Position numbers and translations under genes: made by a program
Shown here: positions 35,182-46,693 of the stretch, one piece after another
Layout: each line of letters opens with the position of its first letter
Numbering within the stretch: position 1 is the first letter of the stretch
The notes under the pieces: generated by a model
Databases searched by the model: none
What the model was told of the DNA's origin: nothing
The model's input: the letters and a program-made list of their open reading frames with translations, nothing else
Source: Siphonodentalium dalli
Taxonomy: Eukaryota > Mollusca > Scaphopoda > Gadilida > Siphonodentaliidae
NCBI GenBank assembly: GCA_032622095.1
Contig: CP136066.1
Location: 196,778,816-196,842,815 of the forward strand
Length of the DNA: 64,000 nucleotides
Direction: 5' to 3'

Positions 35182-36303
35182 TTTTCGCAAATCGCTGAAC
35201 CTTTGGTACAGCTTACAAAAAAATATGACAAATTCAAATGGGACCAAGCTTGCCAAATTTCGTTTGACAAACTAAAAGAAAATCTCACGGCAGTGCCTCT
35301 CCTGGCCTACCCAAATACGGCCACGCCCTATACATTGTATACTGATGCAAGCGACCTTTGCATCGGTGCCTGTCTGACCCAGTTGGGCTCAGATGGCGTT
35401 GAAGAACCAATTTATTATCTCTCACACAAACTTAGTGATACTCAAACCCGATGGCCAACTGTGGAGAAAGAGGCATATGCAATTCACTTCGCATTACAAA
35501 GGTTGGACCATTACCTTCATAACGCCACTTTCACGATAAAAACAGATCATAAACCATTGAAGTATATCTTGGAATCCCCCATGCAGAACAAGAAAATTCA
35601 ACAGTGGGCTTTGGGCATAACTGGATATAACTGTAACATTGAGTACATAGCTGGCCCAGATAATCACTGCGCAGACCTGCTCAGTCGAACGCCACCTAAT
35701 GTTTATACGGAACGAGAGAAGGCAGAAGTAGAGGTAGATATAAACGACAATAACCTTACTGTCGCCGAGACCCAAGCGAAAATCGCCGCCTTGAATTCGT
35801 CTCGATTTAAACCCAAAGACTTCGCAAGCTGCGAGGTAACCCCAAAGGAACTGCCGAATAAAACTCAAATTGGTCAGGCCTACCAACCTACTAATCTACT
35901 GTTCAACAAGCCAGGCTTCAACATGCTTGAGGAACAAAAGAAAGACCCGGAAATTGCGTCAGTTCTGGAGGCCCTCGACAAAGGCGAGGACACCCGGAAT
36001 GACAAACACTTGATGATTGACGGGGTACTCTATTACCTCTCGAGTGCTGACGCAGAACCGACCCCACGCCTTTGGGTGCCCGCACATCTTCAAACCAACA
36101 TAATCCAACAATACCACGATGATAACGGCCACGTGGGAGTAGACAAAACGCATGATGCGATTAGGTCGAAATATTTTTGGCCCAGACTGTACAAAGGAAC
36201 TAAACTGCTACGTTGGAAAATGCGTGACCTGCCAAGTCAGGTCTCTGCAAAAACAACCGGAACTCAACCGAGTAGAAGACGAGCAGACACACCCAACCTA
36301 TGA
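35182..36303 (+). pseudogene. pol: Ty3/Gypsy RNase H and truncated integrase
   Basis: RNase H shows YTDAS, EKEAYAI and TDHKPL, with its three acidic positions. Integrase starts with the HHCC zinc domain: two histidines in QYHDDNGHVGVDKTHDAI, then CVTCQ, which lies in a shifted frame (1-base change near 36200). Only about 15 codons later the sequence passes into LTR DNA at 36254, so the integrase catalytic core and chromodomain/C-terminus are absent. The 366-codon frame therefore ends in LTR-derived residues. Confidence 0.9.
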
Positions 36304-36444
36304 AGACGGAAGAAGACCCTAAACCAAGCAGACGACAGGAAGAGAAACCCAGAAGCCGATGATAGAACATTATTGACTTTGTTGTAAATAAATAATCAAA
36401 CCGTTATGATAGCCTTAAGAGTTATATGTACCTGTATTGGCACA
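36254..36444 (+). repeat. 3' LTR fragment
   Basis: 191 bp matching 32044-32234 with 3 substitutions (near 36332, 36353 and 36405). The join to integrase at caaccgg points to a deletion between pol and the middle of the LTR. No target duplication could be verified. Confidence 0.88.
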
Positions 36445-38800
36445 AATAGTCACATTAGTATCTGATAACTCTTGAACCAACATGTCATTGTATAATGTGT
36501 ACCAGTATACGATATCTATATATCCGATCATATATCGGTTTCGTTGTCGCGTAAAGACCTGCTCGAGTAGAAAGAACTGGAATATGTGTCAAACCATCAT
36601 GACTATAACAAAACGCTAAACAAATTTCCGGTTAGCTACATGTATACACGAACGACAGCAGTCACATTCGTGTGATCAAGGCATTGCGTTATCATTCATT
36701 CTACGTTTTTAATGAGCAAATTGGTATGCTCAGATGAATGTTCAATTAATTTCAAATAAAATACATTCATAATAGATCTGTATACAATGTATCGAAAATA
36801 TTATGGACTAATAAATCATATTAGATTCGTAGTCCAACGGATCAGTCTCAATACACACGAAAACTGCAGAAAATATCCGACATTAGCGACATCTGCATCC
36901 GCGACTTTGGCATATATCTGGGCGGACAGTCGTCCCACCATATCGCGCGCATATTGATAATAATACGCAATTTTAAAACTATGTTCAATCCTATGCTTCG
37001 TTGATATATTCAGCTATTCCCGGCAAATGTCCGACAGCGTAGAAGGCTTGGGATTATACTAGCGAATAGATGTTATCGAAAATTTGAACGACTGACGACG
37101 GGTGGGTAAATATTCCTGCTTCGTGTGGACGTACACACGTGTTGTCCATTATCTATTTACGATTAGAAACACAGATATTTCCATATCATATACGTAAAAA
37201 TAACTTTTCCACCATACTCCGTGTTGGCGATACCCTCCGCTTTGGCGATACCATGTACACGGGGGCGGTGCAGTAGATCGTGTTCTATTGGAAACGTAGT
37301 TAAATGCTCTAAGTAGTTTACATTATATCGATCTCCACCAGAGCGCACCAGTCATATACTTCCTTTCTGACTCTGTCTCCGGTTGGGTACTAGTCTGTGC
37401 TATTCTATATTTAGCGCGGGTTTTTTTCCATGCACAAAAATTTGCGAAACTGATCGACCAAAGTCAAATTTCCTTTGAGAACAATTCACACAGTAAAAAC
37501 TTATTGGCAGAATGGAGAATTAGAGTGGTAGTTTGTTGACGACTTTCGCACGCTCCTCAACAAAATGGCAGCAAATTAAAACTCTTGTGTTTGACTTACC
37601 ATGCATGTTGTCGTTCATTTGGGTTTAAACTTGTTTGATGATTAAATAATTGGAGAACCAAATCACACCGTTTCGCAATATAGTTCTTCAATTCTAGATG
37701 GACTTTCCAAACTTGAGGTGCGAAATTACACAGATTGTGTTCCATATTGTGTGTGCTTAATAAGGCCAACATGTTGCTCTGTTCACCAAGTCCACCAAGT
37801 GTGGGTAAAATGTCACCGGTAGCAGCGGCCTTATCGAATCGTCACGGGAGATAAACCCTGCAAGGAGTTTGAATACTATAGTCGATTGTGTTCCGAAACA
37901 TCCTGCATGTTTGATCGGTCAGGCATAGAAGACGCATCTATACTAAAACATGCATGGTGTGGATATATGTATATACAATCTTCAAACGCCCTGCACCAGA
38001 AAATATCGAAACTTTAGGAACTCTTGTCTTAAATAAAGAGATAAGTTTGATATTACTTTGTGTGCAAATAGGGAATCTTCGACAATCGCCAGATAACATC
38101 ACCAATATACATGATTTCACTTCACAACACATCCGGATGATATGGCTACATGCGTGCGAGGATTAAAGCAAAGGTGTCTCAAGATATTGACCGCCCGCCC
38201 ACAATGTGACCCAGAAGGATGAATTAAACGATGTTATTGTTCCACAAGAGTGGATATCGTATCGAATCGATTGTCCCTTTATGTAGATCAAATTGAATGT
38301 TCGCGAATATTTTATTCTAATATAATGGGGCGATTTCCCACTGAATCCACCCGCTATAGTTATTGTATTCCCACAATGTTCAATTAACCTACAAACATAC
38401 AATTATTGTGACATTGGAACTAGCTAGAGGACAAAACTATCATGCTTCCAGACAATGGCATTTCACGGTAAGGTCGCCAGCCCTCGTGCTGTGATGGCTT
38501 GCACGAACCGTGACGTACTGGAAATTTACAATTGATATAGAGATTTAGATTGAAAACGTCTAACTTCGCCCCTCAAGCATCGACAGACCGTAATATTCCA
38601 TTCTCTGTGGCGGGAGATCATGTGCCATTGTGGTTCAACTGTATGCGGTTGATAAATTCCGCATACCACCGACTGTACATTGTTACGCACGAGTAGCCAT
38701 CGTATGTAATGTTGAGTAATATATTGTATGTTTCGTTGACAACTGTTACGAAACAGCTGTGAACTGTTACATGGACATAGCGAATTATATGGAGAGTAAT
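36445..38800. other. Spacer without recognised gene
   Basis: Only the inverse copy of the 30560-30610 segment at 37215-37265 was recognised. Short frames have no motif. Confidence 0.4.
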
Positions 38801-38804
38801 CAAT

Positions 38805-38914
38805 TGCCTTCGATGATTACGTGACATAATTCACGAGTGGGCGCGACGAACGAGGGGTTTGCCAGTATAGTTCCTACTGTGTACCCAGGTGAATTATGTC
38901 ACGTGAATATCGAA
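38805..38914. repeat. Small inverted repeat
   Basis: tacgtgacataattcac (about 38817-38833) is mirrored by gtgaattatgtcacgtga (38890-38907), with similarity outward to cgat/atcg. Probably a short MITE. Confidence 0.7.
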
Positions 38915-39720
38915 ACCAATTAATTATTCTGTTTATTCCAGCATTATCGTGTGTTAATTTTGTAGATAATATTTGACAAACTAGTGCCCTATCCGCTGAT
39001 TACCACGTGTTGAACCTTAACTCACAGTTGCGCGGATGAACACGCCATTAAAATATTCACGACGTAACGATTCCGAATACTACGGAAGATTCTCAAATTA
39101 TAACCTGATAAAATATCTCGTGGATTCGTCCATATAAGTGCATGTTGTCAGACAGATGGACAGTCGCTTCTATTCTGGACTCTCGGCCTATGACATCTTA
39201 TGGAATCTGACGAGGTTTGCCGATTGAGTCGATTGAACTCGCTTCGTCATGTGAACAAAATAGATATATGGGGCAGAGTTAAGAGCTGTCAACAAGCGCA
39301 CGTGCTTGTTTTAAAAATAAACTAGCATATGTTGGTAACAGTCAAAATGCTATGTTGTGTGACAGTGTGTCAATTCCTCATATATTATGTTTTTGTGCGT
39401 TTGCACATTTTGAGTGCGTGGTACTCACAAACATCGAAACCACGTGATTCCCCACCGTGATAAATCACCTATAGCGGTGAAATAAAATATGGTGTGCTTG
39501 TCGGCGAAGTTATAAATTTGTTCAATCTAAACCGACCAATGTTCACAATATTGAATATGGTACAACAAAAACAAAGCAAAACAAAACAAATTCAAAAACA
39601 GTAAAGGTTGAAATTGTTGGATTTCCAAACAAGTACATGTATTTACTGCGAAATTTGATTTTAGACCAAAAGTCGCATACTTTTCAACTTTCAGTTAAAT
39701 AAAAAGCTGCGATAAATAGA
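38915..39720. other. Spacer without recognised gene
   Basis: An A-rich run with aaaacaaagc repeats near 39560-39600. Nothing else was seen. Confidence 0.4.
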
Positions 39721-39721
39721 T

Positions 39722-39865
39722 GATCTCTAATGAGTATCAATTCTATACGAAATTTGTTAACAGGGTGCACTAAATTCGATTCGAGCCGGTCTTCAGCGGG
39801 GTTCCAATGTAATTTAGTGGACCACATTAATAAATTTCGTATAGAGTTGCGACGAATTTGAGATC
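39722..39865. mobile_element. 144-bp palindromic MITE
   Basis: gatctc at 39722 and gagatc at 39865 bound an almost complete palindrome. The arms share ctatacgaaattt and gtgcactaaatt/aatttagtggac. It shares the 13-mer aaatttcgtatag with the satellite monomer, but in another order, so relatedness is unproven. Confidence 0.75.
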
Positions 39866-39902
39866 CTCTTTTATCACATATATATAATCACAGTTTAGCC
39901 AC

Positions 39903-39995
39903 GGGCGGGGGGGGGGGGGGGGGGGGTCGGGAACAATTTCCAGGCACGTATGATGGGGTGAGTGGGTGTCTCTCGGATCGGGTCCGAAAAGCATT
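39903..39995 (-). repeat. G-tract repeat family, copy 3
   Basis: 20 G (39907-39926), then tcgggaacaatttccaggca and ggggtgagtgggtg, as in copy 1. Confidence 0.6.
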
Positions 39996-41000
39996 TTTTT
40001 CCATATGCCAAATATTTTTTCAATTTCTGCTATTGAGTCTTATTTTGATGTGTTTTGAACAGAAACAGGTCATATACAGTTAATAACAATGCTATACTAT
40101 ATACAGAGGTTATCAGAAGTTGGATCAGTTGCACAATGGCCAATAATAACCCAAATTCAACTTGATAGAACAAGAAACTGCGCTATTAGAAAAATAAAAT
40201 TTAATCAGGATTCCATCTACTGATACAACAATATAAGAATAACTATGCAGAACTCAGTTGAAAATAAGCAATAAAATGAAAGCACACTTGACCATGTGTG
40301 ACATGGAAATAAAAATATAATAAATAATGGAATAAAATAGACTTTTGACAACGTAAAACATAAAATCTTAACATATAAATCGAAGACCAGCCGGGCCAGC
40401 TTGAACAATTTCAAATTGTTTTCCAAGTTAATGTGGATCAGCTTGTAACAAAGATTTTATCGTCACTGATATCGTGAGCAAAAAAGAAGTGAGATTGGGC
40501 TATCCATCCATATGTTATTCCCAGTTATTACGAAGCCTTTTACTTCAGGCAGTGGCTACCAGTCTGCCATTACACGCTATAACATGTTTCATCAGTTCTG
40601 GTTTCTGAGATGCCCCAATAAGAGTCATGCGGGTATATCATGGTTATGTTTGGTATTAGCATTATTCTTCAAACTGGGATTAACTGGGATGAACAGTTGT
40701 ATTTACACATATTTTGATAAACAATTTGGTTCAAGCAATATATCACATAGCAAATATCAAAATATCAAATAATCTGAAATGTGTTGTACCATGTAGTCTG
40801 TAGAATACTCAAATGTAATTATGTGACTAGATCATGTGACTATATATTATGAAAATGAATGTTAATAAAAACTTTGGCACTCTGCCTATCCCTAGAAATG
40901 TGATTATGTTGACACATTTCTTGATTAATGACACATATATGATAAATTCAAATAGTATCGTTATCTTCATTATGCACTGTTCTATTAAAATCTCGCGCAA
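39996..41000. other. AT-rich spacer
   Basis: Short frames (40217-40426 minus, 40512-40772 plus) have no recognisable motif. No gene is supported. Confidence 0.4.
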
Positions 41001-41004
41001 TAAA

Positions 41005-41200
41005 CTATTTAGGGGGTGGGTGTCCAAAACTGACCGGTAAAAAATTCCTGAAACGGAAAAAAAAGGTGGGTGTCCAAAATTACCTGGAAAAAAAGGCCGG
41101 AAACGGAAGAAATTGGGTGGGTGGGTGGTCCGAGGCCGGAAAAATGTTCATACGTGCCTGGAATTTTTTTCCGACCCCCCCCCCGGTTTAGCCAGGAAAA
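41005..41200 (+). repeat. G/C-tract repeat family, copy 4
   Basis: Tandem phrases gggggtgggtgtccaaaa and aaggtgggtgtccaaaatta, then tgggtgggtgggtggtccga, then ccgacccccccccc and ggtttagccagg. Confidence 0.65.
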
Positions 41201-41227
41201 ATGATCTCGAAACGGCTGGAGTTAAAG

Positions 41228-41685
41228 TTACTCAATCCGATCAGAGGGTCCCCATATCATCAAGATACAACAACAACAACAACAACAACAACAACAGCAA
41301 CAACAACAATCAGTATCGATTAATTGCTACAAAATAATACTAACCAATGTCAACTATGGTATCAAATTTCTCAAAATGTGTTATTTATCAACATTTTGTT
41401 CAACGAAATATGGCCGTATTATCACTCGAGTATTCACGAAATTTGTATTTGAGTTATCCATCTTCATCCGCAATTTTGTCCGAGACCGTCCGTTTGACGA
41501 CGTGTTTCTGGGCCACAAATAATTGCACATCTCGAGAAATAATAAACTTCAAAAATCGATATCTGATCACTCTGAGCTTTGATGTGTGGGTTCATTGACT
41601 CGAATAAAATATTTTTACACCTGAGGCCAAAGAAATAGTAATTTAGGAGCGTTAATTCGGATTATGCATCTTTAAACAAAATTAA
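41228..41685 (+). repeat. Dispersed repeat with CAA microsatellite, copy 1
   Basis: ctcaatccgatcagagggtc, then (AAC)n at 41268-41305, then cgattaattg, aaaataatactaaccaatgt, gttatttatcaacattttgt, aaaaatcgatatctgatc and ggattatgcatcttta. The same order recurs in direct orientation at 60137-60575. The 74- and 83-codon frames are inside it. Class unknown. Confidence 0.8.
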
Positions 41686-41689
41686 TATT

Positions 41690-42378
41690 GATTTTCTCAT
41701 CACAACAAAAGAGGAAGTAAAGATACATTCAAGAACAAAATATAGTTCCATTTTAAATGTGTCTTATTATGTTGACAAAAACAAATAAAATGAATGAAAA
41801 AATAAAATTCCGCACCAATACAAAAACTTAGTTACTGGCTGGAGTGCATGCCACCCCGATGCGACCACACCCCAACATACGTGTCCACTGACGTGATTGT
41901 TTTTACCCCTCCCGTATTTATCCGCGTATTTTGATTGGCGCCATGTGCAAAAGTAAGCAATTGATTAGTTTAATTTGGGGGTTGATTACCAATAGTCGCG
42001 TTAAAGATACGGGAGGCGTTGGCGGTGGGTATGCTGTTAAAATATTCACCTCCGTCAAAAACCGCCATAAACAGAAATAATATTAGAATATAGACATACC
42101 TTGTTCTTATATCAATCAGAAATATGGCATAAACAGTTTGTTATTGTCAAATTTTATTCCTTTGTCATGTAAACAAAAGCAAAACACGTTATATAACCTG
42201 GCTTTTGTTTAGATCCGGATATGGTAAACATATAGAGCGTTATTTGTTACTGTTTTTCTGATATGGAAATAATAAAGAGCGTTTATATCAGTTGTGTGTG
42301 ATTAACCAATATAATTGCGCTGTGTTATGTAAACAGAATCACAAATTCTGTAACACGAGCAGGCTCTTTATGTACACC
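41690..42378. other. Spacer without recognised gene
   Basis: AT-rich. Nothing was recognised. Confidence 0.4.
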
Positions 42379-42755
42379 ATCTATCTATCTATCTAGAATT
42401 ACATGTCTAGTCCCCTTTCGGGTATTACAGACAGGGTCCAGGTCTCGACTGTGGTTGGTGCTTTGGTGGGCTACTCTAACCTACAGCCGGGTTCTTTAAC
42501 GTGCACATAGTCACCCATGTACACGGGTCAGCCATTTATGTCGGCTCCCGATCCGACAGCGTACCGCACTCACGACAACATACCTGGACATGATGTCGCC
42601 GTGAAGAGAAGTCAGTTTTGTATTCGGATATATATTGTGCGATCACGAATGAGACTTTTCAGTCATACAGCGTGTTTGTCAGAATATCCGACCGGGAATC
42701 GATCCCCGGACCTTTAGCACAAGAGACCAGTACGCTATCCACTCGGCCACTGACT
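42379..42755 (-). mobile_element. tRNA-derived SINE with (TAGA)n tail
   Basis: Read on the minus strand, the head carries TGGCCGAGTGG (42749-42739), a full match to the RNA polymerase III A box, and GGATCGATTCC (42705-42695), one base off the B box. The spacing is that of a tRNA. About 300 bp of body follow, including ggttagagtagcccaccaaa, and the 3' end is a TAGA repeat (42379-42395). It is non-autonomous, transcribed by Pol III if at all, and would borrow a LINE RT. The short plus frames at 42517-42809 lie within it. Confidence 0.85.
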
Positions 42756-43420
42756 TCTTTACGACAATTCCTGATTATGTTTGGCATAACACAACTATAT
42801 ATATTTTAATATTCCTTCTGTTGGTGGCGATTTGAACAAATATGAATATTTCTGCAACGAACGCCACTCACGCCTTTAATGATATTTTGCTGAGTGTCAT
42901 TCACTGTCTTTGCAAAAAATAAGTCGCACATATTAGATAGAGTTATTCCTCTTTAACTAACACTGCAATACAACAGGAAATAAGATAACACAGATACAGA
43001 TTGACCCACTGCCGCAGGTATGTTGTCGAATTCTCATTTTACTTCCATATTGTGAATAACATTGAATGACAAATAGTTTTATGCATCAAGATAAACTCTA
43101 ATATTGCTAATATTTCTGTTTAATACTCGTAGATGTTGCGTTTGCTCAGAAGTTAGAAGAAACGTTCACAGTTCATAGTTCGGTTCATCCAGGCAATATC
43201 TTACGGAATGCAAAACGAAACGAAACGTTAGCAATAACACGGAAAACGCTTAATTTGTTTCCACTTTCCCGGTTCCGTTGTGTCGTCAGCAATGCAAACA
43301 TTCACACTCTTGTCGCAGTTTGAACCTTTGGCTCAGCTAGTTTATGTTACGGTTAAAGGCATACACAGAGAAGCATATATGCCTAAAATTCCTGATATTT
43401 CAATTTTAAATTTGGTACAT
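42756..43420. other. Spacer without recognised gene
   Basis: Nothing was recognised. Confidence 0.4.
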
Positions 43421-43424
43421 TTAT

Positions 43425-43560
43425 AAGAGCATGCACCGGCTTACGAGGTCAAGGTAAACAATAATGTTAGGCCAGTGTGTGCTCTTCCATATGCGAGACT
43501 CATATATATAATAGATTGCATTTGCACAGAGTTTCGGCAAATTTCAGTAAGCTCTAGTCA
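43425..43560. mobile_element. Nested-hairpin MITE, copy 4 (diverged)
   Basis: ataagagcatgcaccggctt, the linker acgaggtcaaggtaaacaat+aatgttaggcc, then cagtgtgtgctcttccatat and attgcatttgcacagagttt, in the same order as the other copies. Confidence 0.6.
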
Positions 43561-43654
43561 CAGACAATGTTCACAAACAATAACGTACCATATTAAGGTC
43601 ATTAATGAGAGGCAACTTAATTTTCCTTGATTTAAGATTTTCATAAATAATTTC

Positions 43655-43790
43655 GTTTATATAGACAACCACTCTTAAATATTTAAAATATTTATTTATA
43701 TAGTTTTCATGTCCGTTGATCAACAAAACGTGAGTTGTGATGAGTTCCAGGCCACCGGTCCATTGTGAAATCCAAGATGAGTCAAGCGGA
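43655..43790. repeat. Dispersed repeat segment
   Basis: catgtccgttgatcaac and gtgatgagttccaggcca resemble 16448-16520. Function unknown. Confidence 0.4.
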
Positions 43791-43889
43791 CCACCCTTTA
43801 TGTAATTCTCTGTTTAGTTGATTGCTCCTGATGTATTAATATATAGATAGTAACATTGACGCTAAATATAAATGGGGTAATCTAGAACA

Positions 43890-44427
43890 GTCCATAGATC
43901 ATGCCACGAAACTCCACACCAGCTATTCGCCCGTAGAGATCATATTCCACCAGTGCAATAATACCTGGGAAGTTTTGATGTTCTAATCCGTTCTGGCATT
44001 GAACACACAAGGCAGAGAATATATTTCTTTGTTAAAATGTGTTCTACAATAGTCTACTTCACAGTAGGTGGAGGTCCCAGCCTCGAGATTGCATGCTTTT
44101 CTGTCACTTTTTTGAGCCGATATCGTAATAGACATTGAATTAATTACCCAGGAGAAATTCCATGATTGTAAAGATGCAAAGTAAAATCGCACATAAAGTC
44201 ACTTAAATCGTGCAACTTCGAGTTGAGACCTTCCCCTTAAGTGAACTACATTATTGTTATTTATTGAGGAACAGGCATTAACCAAGAAATATATAACCTT
44301 CACTGTTTTTTTTCAATGTTAGAAAGTTCCCTGCCACTACTCCAAATCCTTCACAGGTAGTATGTACTGGTGGAATATGATCTCTACGGGCTTAGCTGGA
44401 GCAGAGATTCATGGCATGATCTAGAAC
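43890..44427. mobile_element. Inverted-repeat element, copy 1 (cgtagagatcatattccacc family)
   Basis: The left arm (43890-43965: agatcatgccacgaaa, cgcccgtagagatcatattc, caccagtg) is mirrored at 44353-44427. A second copy is at 53322-53755. No coding capacity. Confidence 0.8.
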
Positions 44428-44684
44428 CGTTATGTACTTGACTCGTGCACATCTTAATGATCCGCGGTCAGATTTGACATAAACTAATTAAGAAATGTTC
44501 GTTTACCAGACAAAAAAAATAAACGCAAAATACTTGCATGCAATCACCATCATTCGTACCACACAGGCATCACGTAAATCCACAAAATCATCCACAAGTA
44601 ACACCTCAAACACGTTGAGAACGCTCTTTATAATCTACCGATTTTGTGCGACTGAAGCATGATCGATCTTTATAAGAGGCGATG

Positions 44685-44945
44685 CAGTGGGGGGGGGGGG
44701 GGGGGTTGCGAGACGTGGGGGGGGGGGGGGTGGATACCCGAGGCCGGAAACAGTTTTTGACCACTTTTTTTTCAATATAAAATATTGACATATTTTCAAC
44801 TGTTTTAAACATATTTGTTTATATGTTGTGGCTTGTTGCAATATGAGAAGCACTAATACATTCAATATTGTTATAATTACCCACATAAGTTGATATAAAA
44901 TGGAAAAATAGTGAATAGTGTGGGGGTGGGTCCCAAAATTTTGAT
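44685..44945 (-). repeat. G-tract repeat family, copy 5
   Basis: 17 G (44689-44705), gttgcgagacg, 14 G, then tggatacccgaggccggaaa, and at the far end gtgtgggggtgggtcccaaa. Pro-rich minus frames across it are by-products. Confidence 0.65.
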
Positions 44946-46295
44946 TGATTTTGTTTGCGAGCAAACGTTTTTTATTGTGTCTGTTTCAGCTTGCTTGGCA
45001 GTTTTTATATTGAAAATTGTCTAGTTCACGGTGTAGTTCAATAAAAAAATACTTCAGATAGCTCTTGGGTAGGGTGAACTTAATTCAGTCTGACAATATC
45101 AGCTAACAACTCATGACAGAATATTACAATAATTCTTATACTTCATGACAGTCTCTTTACTCATACAGTTAGTTGATGCATGAGTGTAATGTATGAAATA
45201 AGTATTTGTATCAGTGTTTGTATACTAAAATTGATTTTTAAATATACTTTTGTCAAATAATTATTTGAATTGTCAAATTATTTGTTTCAGTGTTGTTGAC
45301 AACCATCAATAAATAAATAAGTAGACATGAAACATTTATTGAAAGAAACAAAAATATAACCTTCCTTGGATAGTCTTCTGAAAAGTATAAAAATATTATT
45401 TAAATAGATGTGAAGAGGGGCCAGGACACATTACAGTTTTGTTCACATTGTAATTATTATATCCCATAATTACCTGCATATAATAGTATGTAAATGATAC
45501 TTAATGTCTAATTCAGGCTGATTTGAAAATTATCAAAGAAGAGAAATTAATTTACTTAATTATTGTATATTTATAAGATGATGTGCATGCAAGGTGGTCT
45601 AGTTTGAAGGCACACATAAAGGTCATGTACAGAATGTGTGTGTGAATTTCTTATTGCACATGAACTCCATCCAGTACATGACCGAAGTTCAGCTCTGATT
45701 GTCCAAATGATTCTCAGTAATATACATCCGTGTATATGGATTTGGCACTAAATTGACTATCCGCGTTCAAACTCAAAGGGTTAAACATTATTTTAGGCCT
45801 AGTCCTAAGTCGTAATGTGAGGTCGGGTCGGTGGTCATGCAGGCATACATAAAAGTTAATTCGTACACTAGTTCATATGCACATTTTCCTTTTTGGTATT
45901 ACTATAGGCTCTAGGCCTACTAGTTGATGCTGGTTGATGTCTGAAAAAAAAGATAAATTTAATTTTGTGTAATGTTTTATTCTATTATAGGCCCTAACAC
46001 TGCCCTAGTTGTTTTTTGTTGTCATTCCAGGGGATTCAACATATTTTTCATCTACTCACACAGATGAATAGGCTGGGTTATAAATTTCCAATATAATCAC
46101 ATCATATTCTACCTTTGTTGATTGCTTAGAGTTCAATTTAGTTGAGGTTATCGCTGATTACTGCTGATTATCGCATAATTATCAGCCAAGAAAATATTTG
46201 TCTTGCACATGTTTGTAAACAGGAAGTAACATTTAATATGGTCTTTCAAAGAAGGGACCAATATAGAGCGGTTGGTCGTTTTTACAGAGGGGACC
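44946..46295. other. AT-rich spacer upstream of the cupin gene
   Basis: No gene or repeat was recognised. A non-coding first exon or promoter of the gene at 46572 could lie here, but none is visible. Confidence 0.4.
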
Positions 46296-46299
46296 AACA

Positions 46300-46442
46300 T
46301 AAAGCTTTGGGGTTTTGGGGTGGGTTTCTAAAATTTTATGAAAAAAAAAATGCAAGAAAGGGTGGGTGGGTGTAAAAAAATGGCAATGTAAAAAAAAACA
46401 CCCCACGTCTCGCAATTTGTTTTTCGCCCCCCCCCCCCTGTG
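46300..46442 (+). repeat. G/C-tract repeat family, copy 6
   Basis: ggggttttggggtgggtttc, then gaaagggtgggtgggtgt, then caccccacgtctcgcaattt and 12 C (46427-46438). Confidence 0.6.
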
Positions 46443-46564
46443 CGATGAATAGATTTTGTTGCTATATATATGGGCTAATTAGTTTATGGTACAGAACACG
46501 TACATATGGCGGTTTTGTGGTGTTAAATCGGACATGGAGTCTTTAATGTCCGGTATTGTTTCAG

Positions 46565-46693
46565 ATACAGAATGAGTGATGACATCGCGAAACTGAAGAA
46601 GAAGTTCAACTTCATCAAACACCCGAGTGAACCAGGGCTGTTCGTCGAAGTGTGGAGGTCAGACCGACAGACAACGTTTGTCGAAAAAACAGA
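46565..46693 (+). CDS. Cupin_5 gene exon 1 (first coding)
   Basis: Acceptor ggtattgtttcag ends at 46564, and donor GTGAGT is at 46694-46699. Encodes residues 1-40 plus two bases. Upstream of the ATG the exon holds seven bases, which are also open in frame, so a further upstream coding exon is not excluded. Confidence 0.85.

Larger units (their letters stand above)
32044..36444 (+). mobile_element. Ty3/Gypsy LTR retrotransposon, internally deleted
   Basis: Order: LTR, primer-binding site, gag with two zinc knuckles, protease, reverse transcriptase, RNase H, integrase zinc domain, partial LTR. RT before RNase H before integrase marks Ty3/Gypsy rather than Copia or Bel. Two 191-bp LTR segments differ at 3 positions. 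The copy is broken by frame changes near 33200, 33850 and 36200, one in-frame stop, and loss of most of the integrase, so it is not autonomous. Confidence 0.92.
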
